Part shown: one piece after another, positions 8,101 through 13,421 of the stretch
How positions within the stretch are numbered: position 1 is the first letter of the stretch
How the letters are laid out: each line of letters opens with the position of its first letter
Assembly: GCA_963581435.1 (NCBI GenBank)
Contig: CAUZOL010000078.1
Span: 1 to 22,287, forward strand
Source of the DNA: JABISG01 sp963581435
GTDB lineage: Bacteria > Planctomycetota > Planctomycetia > Planctomycetales > Planctomycetaceae
DNA: 22,287 bases
Direction: 5' to 3'
The notes under the pieces: generated by a model
What the model was told of the DNA's origin: nothing
The model's database searches: none
The model's input: only the letters and a program-made list of their open reading frames with translations
Made by a program: the position numbers and the translations under genes

Positions 8101-8533
8101 TCGCCCGCTGCGCCCGGTCGATGGTGAAGCCCTCGATGCTCTCACCGCAGAGCGCGACGAATACCACCAGCGATGCGGTTTCGTATTCGCGAAGAATGAT
8201 GGCCGCCAGCGCGGCGATTGTTAAGGCAAGATCCGCCCCAATGCGGCCGGCGAAGAGATTTTCAAGTGTCTGATAGAGAATCCGCGCGCCACCCAGCATT
8301 GCTGAAAGCAACGCCAGCCGAAAGCCGAATAACGAACGGTACGGCAGCCACGATGGATCTTCGACCGCTCCAATGGCGAAGTCGGCGAACAGCAACAGGC
8401 CGACAATGGCGGTCAGCAGATAAACGGGCGCAGACTGGTAGTGAAAGCTCTGCTCGCGGCCGGATTCGGCCGTGGGCTGCTCATCGAGGAATTCGCGGGC
8501 AGATTCGGGGACGTAGTGCATGTGGGCCGACAC
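5180..8533 (-). CDS. P1B-type metal ATPase fused to a C-terminal HflK-like SPFH domain
   Basis: An uninterrupted 1117-codon frame (GTG 8533; ATG 8521 is an alternative). Residues 1-690 are a P1B heavy-metal-transporting ATPase with about eight membrane helices: actuator TGES 205-208, CPC metal site 308-310 in TM6, phosphorylation DKTGT with Asp352, hinge GDGVNDAP 576-583, and TM8 HEFSS from 665. There is no N-terminal CxxC metal-binding domain. The usual SEHPLA nucleotide-site motif reads SEHLLA (389-394). Residues about 681-720 are a linker. An extra helix (about 722-740) leads into an SPFH domain: NERAVVTRFGRFE 747-759, GLHWRWPTPLERIY, the HflK-like HPPREV 922-927, and a helical tail. P1B pumps usually run 600-800 residues, so the extra 400 are a second protein domain. 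It heads the SPFH-kinase gene set. Metal specificity cannot be read from the sequence. Fusion seen directly; joint function inferred. Confidence 0.92.
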   Translation of the reverse strand: MSAHMHYVPESAREFLDEQPTAESGREQSFHYQSAPVYLLTAIVGLLLFADFAIGAVEDPSWLPYRSLFGFRLALLSAMLGGARILYQTLENLFAGRIGADLALTIAALAAIILREYETASLVVFVALCGESIEGFTIDRAQRAIRGIFNLCPPIAHVVRDGKETDVPIGEVVVGDEIVIRPGERIPVDGRVVSGTSAVDESALTGESLPVDKSVNDTISTGTLNQFGSLEVRAERVGQETTLARVIKLVAEATQRKAPLERTADRLARLFLPAVLGIAVLTLIGWRLSTGEWAAGFKPALGVLVVACPCPLILATPTAVMAAMAWLARTGVVVKGSAALERLATIDTIAFDKTGTLTEGALTLGDIHAVPPLDETELLRTAAIAERRSEHLLARLIVREADARKLVLPGVDEFVAHPGAGVVSQVRATVLGPWAHQESGDGDETAPHEQLRSVIVGNRRLLEDQEVVISAEVDVWLDEMEAAGQTALLVAFEGDVLGVIGVRDTVRQESAAVITELRSEGIGRFALLTGDRPQAAHAVAESLGVSDAVEAEMLPADKASWIERETAAGHRVAMIGDGVNDAPALASATVGLALGGVGSDIAAEAGDLVLMGDPLRPLPGLLRLSRQLVLNIRQSIYLFAFGMNALGVLLASWGWLDPVAAAIFHEFSSLAVMLNAMRLLWFERWDNTWLGRCSAWFAGAAEWATETFSPSRIVFSGLRNGPLILRLAAAVAALYWFSTGFVQIADNERAVVTRFGRFEDELTAGLHWRWPTPLERIYRERVDQIRTIHIGFRTDSTVTSSAENRPAAIEWTSEHNEPGFDPVPAESFVMVAGEEAVELTADVEFRISDLRRFLFAGSDSAETIRAIAESSIREVAARTPLDAILTDGRGAVEDACRKAITGRVARYNIGIEVVGLHLLDVHPPREVVPAYREVADAIEERETSINLGQAFYVSKVISAAGSAGIDLLGQPSIDGQANDALAIPWTLDDELWQKLTSTRAGEPSDRYIYLAGEAAVILLSAKQEKTKTVQSAKGQAARFVRMLDAYRADAALTGSELYWDTVGQTLSARSLTIIDPKAAGRKHLLLADPFSFGNGPLLQPMLTPDETQIEPAIPQSP

Positions 8534-8662
8534 CGGTTGCCCGGCGAATAGAAGGAACGAGCCGTCCGCAAGAAAGCCGCCGGCTTTTCGCAGGCCGCGT
8601 TTTGCTCAATTCCATCGTAATCGACCGACAAAGCAGACGCCAGAAGCGATCGGGCGTCGCAG

Positions 8663-8677
8663 AGAAACCCGGTTTCT
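8663..8677. repeat. Short palindrome AGAAACC-C-GGTTTCT
   Basis: Seven-base perfect arms around one base, between the PQQ-propeller stop and the ATPase-SPFH start. The arm is identical to the outer part of the 33-nt palindrome inside the cupredoxin gene, so the two look like members of one family. Confidence 0.6.
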
Positions 8678-8688
8678 GAGTTTTGGAT

Positions 8689-9987
8689 TCACTTCACACC
8701 AACTGCAAACAGTCGCTCGTAGGCCCGCAGATAAATTTCGCCGTCGCTGATGGCCGGTGTGGCGTAGAACTTGCCGGGCAACTGATTGGTGGAAATGATC
8801 TTCCCTTCGTCGTCGGCGGAGACAACCGTGCAGGCACCTTCAACGTTCTGAAAATATACCTTACCGTCGCCGGCGACGAGCGATGCGTGATACGTACCTG
8901 TCGGCAGCCGCTTGCGCCAAACTTCTTCACCTGACGTCAGATTGATGCAGCTGGCGACGCCCTTGTCGGTCGCCATGAAGACTCGGCCGCCCAGGCAAAC
9001 CGGCGTTGATGAATCGGGTGTCGATTGCGCGAGCTTCCACAGCCGATTTGACTTCGTCACGTCGCCTTTGCCACCGGCACGAATACCCAACACGTGTCCC
9101 AAACCGCCGCCGCCGGGATTGGCCGCCGTCACAACAACGACTCCGGCATCGGCCGCCGGGGAGGCGATAACGCGACCGTATTTGCTTTTGATTGCCAGCC
9201 CGGCGCTCTTCCATTGCAACTTTCCGCTGCGAAGATCGTAGGCGGTGATGTGATCGGAACCGGAAACCAGTAATTGATGACCGTCTTTCGACTCAAACAC
9301 AAACGGCGTTGTGTAGGCGTCGGGGCCATCATCTTTTGCGGGCACTCTTCGTTCGGTCTTCCAAACTTCCTTGCCGCTCTTCTTGTTGAAAGCAACAACA
9401 TACGATGGCCCTTTGGTGAGGCACTCGACGTACAGTAAATCACCCCACAGCCGTGGTGACGACCCCATGCCGAATGTGATGTCGTATTTGCCGTACTCCT
9501 TCACCATATCGTGTTGCCATTTGACCTTGCCCGATTTCGCATCGACGCAAACCAACAGGCCGCTGCCGAAGAACGCATAGACTGAGTTTTCGTCAGCGGC
9601 GGGGCAGGGCGTTGCGGCATTGTGACGATATGCCCAAAGATTTCTCGGCCCTTTCGCTTCCAGAACGCCGCTGCCGACCTTCACGCGGCGAACGATCTGC
9701 CCGGTCTTACGATCGGCGGAGAGTACCCACAACCCGTTGTCTTCGTCCTGCGTGGTGAGGTCGATGCGGTTGGCCGTAATCGCCGGTGCCGAGTTGGCGC
9801 GCCCCGGAAGTTCGACCGACCACAACACACCCTTGTCGGCCGACCAACGCGTCGGCAGATTCTTCTCGGCCGAAACACCACTGCCGGTCATCCCACGGAA
9901 CTGCGGCCAGGTATCGGCAAACGACTGTGACGACAAACAAGTCACTGCAAGAATTGCGACGGCAAAAACACGACAAGAACTGCGCAT
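8689..9987 (-). CDS. Secreted PQQ-type beta-propeller repeat protein
   Basis: Predicted exported protein of 432 residues: N-terminal signal peptide (MRSSCRVFAVAILAVTCLSS, cleavage probably near SFA-DT), then WPQFRGMTGSG, the standard start of planctomycete outer-membrane-biogenesis/PQQ-like propellers. Blade repeats follow, with motifs such as LVCVDAKSGKVKWQ, VVAFNKKSGKEVWK, ITAYDLRSGKLQWK and CINLTSGEEVWRKR. I see no quinoprotein catalytic residues that would make it a proven PQQ dehydrogenase; the family includes BamB-like scaffolds and many proteins of unknown role. ATG 9987 has GGAG six bases upstream. It lies downstream of the sulfite-oxidase-family gene (gap filled mostly by an 80-bp palindromic element) and upstream of the ATPase-SPFH gene. 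Confidence 0.87.
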   Translation of the reverse strand: MRSSCRVFAVAILAVTCLSSQSFADTWPQFRGMTGSGVSAEKNLPTRWSADKGVLWSVELPGRANSAPAITANRIDLTTQDEDNGLWVLSADRKTGQIVRRVKVGSGVLEAKGPRNLWAYRHNAATPCPAADENSVYAFFGSGLLVCVDAKSGKVKWQHDMVKEYGKYDITFGMGSSPRLWGDLLYVECLTKGPSYVVAFNKKSGKEVWKTERRVPAKDDGPDAYTTPFVFESKDGHQLLVSGSDHITAYDLRSGKLQWKSAGLAIKSKYGRVIASPAADAGVVVVTAANPGGGGLGHVLGIRAGGKGDVTKSNRLWKLAQSTPDSSTPVCLGGRVFMATDKGVASCINLTSGEEVWRKRLPTGTYHASLVAGDGKVYFQNVEGACTVVSADDEGKIISTNQLPGKFYATPAISDGEIYLRAYERLFAVGVK

Positions 9988-10026
9988 TGTGAACTCCGAT
10001 GAGAGATACTATTTTAACGGCATCCG

Positions 10027-10106
10027 GTATTTAGCCACGGGGCTTGCACCGTGTGGTCTTGGTGGAAACGTAAATGTCACGTCCCGCGAGCGGGACGGCT
10101 AAATAC
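10027..10106. repeat. 80-bp palindromic element with perfect 10-bp terminal inverted repeats
   Basis: GTATTTAGCC (10027-10036) and GGCTAAATAC (10097-10106) are perfect inverted ends. The right internal hairpin GTCCCGC-GA-GCGGGAC is perfect; the left one (CACGGGGCTTGCACCGTG) is imperfect. The element abuts the stop codon of the sulfite-oxidase-family gene and ends 40 bp before the PQQ-propeller start. It has the same layout as 3840-3916. Confidence 0.8.
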
Positions 10107-11273
10107 TCACGCTTCCAACTCAATCTCGCGGGGCCATTGCTGGTTGGCTTCCCAGTAGGTCTTCTTGAGGGCTATTTCGTCGTCCTCGGCCGAAGGCTGA
10201 ACTCTGCCGTTGACGTCGATGGCTCGCGAGATGACCGTGTGCTTGCCCGGCTTGATGTTGCCCAGATCGATCGAGAAGAAGGTCCAGCAGTACTTGGATC
10301 GCGGATCCTTGTCGAGCGTTGCCTTCTGCCATTTGCCGTCATCAACTTTGACTTCGACGCGATCGATCGGTGTGCCATCACCCCAGACGGCTCCGTAGGC
10401 TTTCAACGGCACCTGCCCGTCTTTGGTTTCGCCACGGGTGACGCGGGCGACGATCGATTTGAGGTTCATCTTGAAGACCGACGTCTCGATGAAGACGACT
10501 TTGCCGTTTCGTTTTTCACCGCGAATGGTGACATAATCGCGGCCCATGAAACGACCGACGTAACGGCGGTCACGGATTTCGATTTGCCGCAGCCATTTAA
10601 CGTTGGCAATGCCGTAACGGCCGGGATAGATCAACCGCAGCGGAGCCCCGTTGCGTTTTTCCAGCGGCTTGCCGTCGCGTTCGTATGCCAGCAGCAAATT
10701 GGCATCCATCGCATCGTCAATCGACAAACTGCGGCCGAACGGCGTGAGCACTTTCTCGTCGCGAATCTTCTCGACTTTTTCGTCCATCCCGAAGAAGACG
10801 ACTTCTTTGCCTTCTTTCTTAATGCCGGCCGACTTCAACAGTGCGGCGAGCGGCGTACCGGTCCACTTACTGTTATAGACGGCACCGATGAAACCTTTGC
10901 CTGCACCGTTGCCCGAGCATTCGAGGGTCATCAGGCGGTCCTCTTTCGGAAGCGCCTTAATGTCATCCATCGAAAAAGTTTTCGGCTTCTCGACGAGGCC
11001 GTTGATTTCCAGCGTGTGTTTGGCTTCGTCGAATTCGGGGTAGCCATAATGCTGGACGCTGAAGACCTGATCCTGCGGCGTGATCCAACTGTCGAGCGTT
11101 TCCCAGTCGAGCATGTTCGGCCGCGAGCGGGGCATGTTCAAAAACGGAACGAGTTCGTCGCCGTCCTCTTCACCGGGGAAAACGAATTCCGGCACCGACA
11201 TTTGCGCCATGGCGATGGCAACGGCGGCCGACCCGGCCTTGAGGAGATCGCGACGATTGAGGGTCTCGGTCAT
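10107..11273 (-). CDS. Tat-exported sulfite oxidase family molybdopterin enzyme
   Basis: Predicted periplasmic molybdoenzyme of 388 residues. A twin-arginine signal is seen at NRRDLLKAG (Arg7, Arg8). The Mo-pterin domain (about 75-255) carries the single Mo-ligand cysteine, Cys119, in LMTLECSGNG, plus APLRLIYPGRYGIANVKWL, the substrate/cofactor segment of SoxC/SorA/plant sulfite oxidase proteins. A Mo-co dimerisation domain follows (about 266-380; AYGAVWGDGTPIDRVEVKVD). No heme domain is present, so it needs an external electron acceptor. ATG 11273 has GGAAG at good spacing; an in-frame codon upstream at 11330 lacks this support. The upstream gene encodes a cupredoxin-like protein, a possible electron partner (inference). 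Sulfite to sulfate is the likely reaction by family; other oxyanion or sulfoxide substrates are possible. Confidence 0.9.
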   Translation of the reverse strand: MTETLNRRDLLKAGSAAVAIAMAQMSVPEFVFPGEEDGDELVPFLNMPRSRPNMLDWETLDSWITPQDQVFSVQHYGYPEFDEAKHTLEINGLVEKPKTFSMDDIKALPKEDRLMTLECSGNGAGKGFIGAVYNSKWTGTPLAALLKSAGIKKEGKEVVFFGMDEKVEKIRDEKVLTPFGRSLSIDDAMDANLLLAYERDGKPLEKRNGAPLRLIYPGRYGIANVKWLRQIEIRDRRYVGRFMGRDYVTIRGEKRNGKVVFIETSVFKMNLKSIVARVTRGETKDGQVPLKAYGAVWGDGTPIDRVEVKVDDGKWQKATLDKDPRSKYCWTFFSIDLGNIKPGKHTVISRAIDVNGRVQPSAEDDEIALKKTYWEANQQWPREIELEA

Positions 11274-11378
11274 GATCGTTCTTCCTGTGGGATGAGGTAA
11301 CGGTCTGATTCGTGGTTCGCTAAACCGCAAGCGATGGGTGACGACATTTCACGCGCTAACGATATTCTTATACGCCGA

Positions 11379-12176
11379 TTATTTCGGTTTCGATTCTAAC
11401 TTGTTGTCGGGGGAAACTCGAACGTCCAGCCGAATCGTCTTACCGGCGGCCACCGTCAGTTGCTTCACGACTTTCAATTCTCCGGCAGGATGGACCATCA
11501 CGAGTTCGTATCGGCCGGGTGGCACGTTCTTGAGTTGAAAGCGGCCGTCCACTTTGGTGACCTGATAACACGGGTGGTCGAACACATAAATCCAAGCCTG
11601 CATGCTCGCATGAAAGGCGCACCGCAACCGCGCCGGTTCGGCCGTTCCACCGGCACGGTCAAACGTCTGAATGCTCTCGTTCCCCTTGCGCAGATTGACA
11701 TCGAAACGGTGAATTTTCGACGGTGAAAACACATTATGCAGAGCGCCGTCGCTGTTTGTGAACTTCACATGATCGCCGGCGCGAATGGCGATGGTTTCCG
11801 GTGTGAAGCGGAAATCTTTTTGATCGACCAGATGGGTCCGTGATTTAGAAACCCGGTTTTTTGAAAAAACCGGGTTTCTGTCGAGCGGCGACAGCGCAAC
11901 GACGGCTTCGGCCAACGGTCCTTTGCTGCGACCTTTGACGTAATACCGCTGATACCGCCACGAACGTTTGCGGTCGCGCTCGTAGATGATCGTTCCCTCG
12001 ACGAGGCCACCGGATTCTCGCTGTGGTTCTTTCTGCACAACGAGCAGATCGCCATCAGATTGCTTCATGGTTGCGGCAGTTGCTTCCAACGGCGAGGCAG
12101 TGCGGTCGTGCGCCATCCCCCCAACGACGAGACAGAGACCAACTGCAGCGGATCGCAGGATGATGGAAGTTGTCAT
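11379..12176 (-). CDS. Secreted cupredoxin-like protein with C-terminal carboxypeptidase-regulatory-like fold
   Basis: Exported protein of 265 residues with a signal peptide (about 1-22). Residues about 117-200 resemble a plastocyanin-type copper domain: KDFRFTPETIAIRAGDHVKFTN, then a candidate type 1 copper set His147 (ALHNVF), Cys186, His189 and Met192 in RCAFHASM. Residues about 206-254 look like a carboxypeptidase-regulatory/CNA-B-like beta sandwich (VDGRFQLKNVPPGRYELVMVHP). Residues 100-110 (RNPVFSKNRVS) are encoded exactly by a perfect 33-nt palindrome and look like an inserted peptide just before the cupredoxin region. ATG 12176 was preferred over an in-frame GTG at 12185. It sits 105 bp upstream of the sulfite-oxidase-family gene on the same strand; electron transfer between them is inference. 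Confidence 0.82.
   Translation of the reverse strand: MTTSIILRSAAVGLCLVVGGMAHDRTASPLEATAATMKQSDGDLLVVQKEPQRESGGLVEGTIIYERDRKRSWRYQRYYVKGRSKGPLAEAVVALSPLDRNPVFSKNRVSKSRTHLVDQKDFRFTPETIAIRAGDHVKFTNSDGALHNVFSPSKIHRFDVNLRKGNESIQTFDRAGGTAEPARLRCAFHASMQAWIYVFDHPCYQVTKVDGRFQLKNVPPGRYELVMVHPAGELKVVKQLTVAAGKTIRLDVRVSPDNKLESKPK
11847..11879. repeat. Perfect 33-nt palindrome inside the cupredoxin gene
   Basis: Arms 11847-11862 and 11864-11879 are perfect 16-base inverted copies around a single G. It starts and ends exactly on codon boundaries of the cupredoxin-like gene and encodes RNPVFSKNRVS (residues 100-110). Confidence 0.9.
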
Positions 12177-12223
12177 CAGCGTCACTCTCGGCTGGAGTTT
12201 GCATGGAAATCAGAAATGCCGTC

Positions 12224-13285
12224 TCAATCTGCCGCGGACAACGCCGACCGCTTCTCGGCGATCAATGCCAACAGGGCATGCTGCGGATCGGCGAACTTTT
12301 TCAATCCTTCCTCCATCAACACTGTCTCCATGCCGTCAAAAGCGACCTTTTCGTCGATTTCCGTCAACACCTCGGCGGGCGGAAATCGATCGACCATGCG
12401 TGTGAACGTCTTTCCGTTCATCCGCTGAATCGCCGAGTTCGTCTCCGGCGGGTTGGTCTGAATATCCGAACCGGCTAACGCGGAGACGTATCTGTCCGGC
12501 GAATCATCGGGATTCTTGGTGCCGGTGCTGGCGAAAATGATTTCCTGCTTCAGCTTCAAATTCTTGTCGGCCCAAAACCGCCGATTGTCCCGCCACAACC
12601 GCTTCGCATTGACGATGCCAACTTCACCCTGTGCCGCCTCAGACAATTCCGGCAGATGCTTGGCGGTATAGACATCGATCCGGCTGACGAAAATACTGTA
12701 CACCGATTTGAATCGCTGCAGCGAGTCGAGCCGTTCTGCACCACGCCAGACCGCGTCGCGGGCAGCGTGATATTGCCGCTCGGTGAAGATCAACGTGACG
12801 TTGAGCGTGACGCCGGCCGCAGCGAGTTCTTCCAACGCCGCGAGCCCCGCCGGCGTTGCGGGGACTTTGATCATGCGGTTGCTGTGACCGGCCGACCATT
12901 CCTTGCCGAGTTCAACGTACCGAGCCGTTCGTTCCTCAAGAGACAACGGACAATCGACAGCTTCCAGCAAGGGATCCAACTCAAAGCTGACGTAGCCGTC
13001 GTCTCCGGCAGTCGATTCGTTAACGTCCGCAAAGGCGGCTTGCGCCTGCCGCACAAGTTGGTCGGTCACCTGCCAGGCGACGGCGTTGTCGTCCAGTCCT
13101 TCATCCATCAACCGATGCAATTCGCTATCGAATCGCCCCGTTTTGATCAGACCGGAAATGATTGCCGGATTCGACGTCGCTCCGGTGGCACCGTATTCGA
13201 GGCTGCTGCGGACGAAATCGGGATCGACGCTATCGAGCCACAGCCGGGTACCGGCGGCAACCAATGATTGTAGTGGTGTCGTCAT
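12224..13285 (-). CDS. tal: Transaldolase
   Basis: Cytosolic pentose phosphate pathway enzyme that moves a dihydroxyacetone unit between sugar phosphates. Length 353 residues, in the range of the longer bacterial TAL subfamily. Visible signatures: the N-terminal LWLDSV, GATSNPAI (35-42), the Schiff-base lysine Lys140 in RMIKVPATPAGL, then GVTLNVTLIFT, VYSIFVSRIDVYTAK and IIFASTGTKNP, where Ser-Thr-Gly-Thr-Lys is typical of this subfamily. ATG 13285 begins the family N-terminus; the frame runs 60 bases further up without support. It is divergent from the adenylosuccinate lyase gene and is followed by the cupredoxin gene 47 bp downstream on the same strand, so co-transcription is possible though functionally unrelated. 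Confidence 0.93.
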   Translation of the reverse strand: MTTPLQSLVAAGTRLWLDSVDPDFVRSSLEYGATGATSNPAIISGLIKTGRFDSELHRLMDEGLDDNAVAWQVTDQLVRQAQAAFADVNESTAGDDGYVSFELDPLLEAVDCPLSLEERTARYVELGKEWSAGHSNRMIKVPATPAGLAALEELAAAGVTLNVTLIFTERQYHAARDAVWRGAERLDSLQRFKSVYSIFVSRIDVYTAKHLPELSEAAQGEVGIVNAKRLWRDNRRFWADKNLKLKQEIIFASTGTKNPDDSPDRYVSALAGSDIQTNPPETNSAIQRMNGKTFTRMVDRFPPAEVLTEIDEKVAFDGMETVLMEEGLKKFADPQHALLALIAEKRSALSAAD

Positions 13286-13347
13286 AAAAACGATCTTTCG
13301 CTCTATTCGGTTAGAAACGCAGGTTCGCCAAGTCGCTCCGCCCACGG

Positions 13348-13353
13348 TACAAT
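13348..13353 (+). promoter_or_regulatory. Possible -10 element for the adenylosuccinate lyase gene
   Basis: TACAAT matches the sigma-70 -10 consensus at five of six bases, 69 bp before the GTG start in the divergent 136-bp region between transaldolase and adenylosuccinate lyase. The -35 side (around TTCGCC) is poor, so this is weak support only. Confidence 0.2.
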
Positions 13354-13421
13354 GAGCGAAGTACGCACGTCAACTCACGCGAATTGACTGCACAACCAGG
13401 CCCCAACGCGAAAGCAATTCG

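Noticed and set aside
8573..8587. AAAGCC-GCC-GGCTTT hairpin upstream of the ATPase-SPFH start
   Set aside because: Only a 6-bp stem with no T-run after it on either strand; too weak to call a terminator.
8689..9987. PQQ-dependent alcohol dehydrogenase
   Set aside because: Only the propeller repeats are visible; quinone-binding and catalytic residues or a cytochrome domain are not evident.
10074..11300. A 408-codon plus-strand open frame opposite the sulfite-oxidase-family gene
   Set aside because: It covers a well-supported molybdoenzyme gene on the other strand, shows no domain or signal, and its Asp/Phe/Val/Arg-rich composition is what antisense frames give in GC-rich genes.
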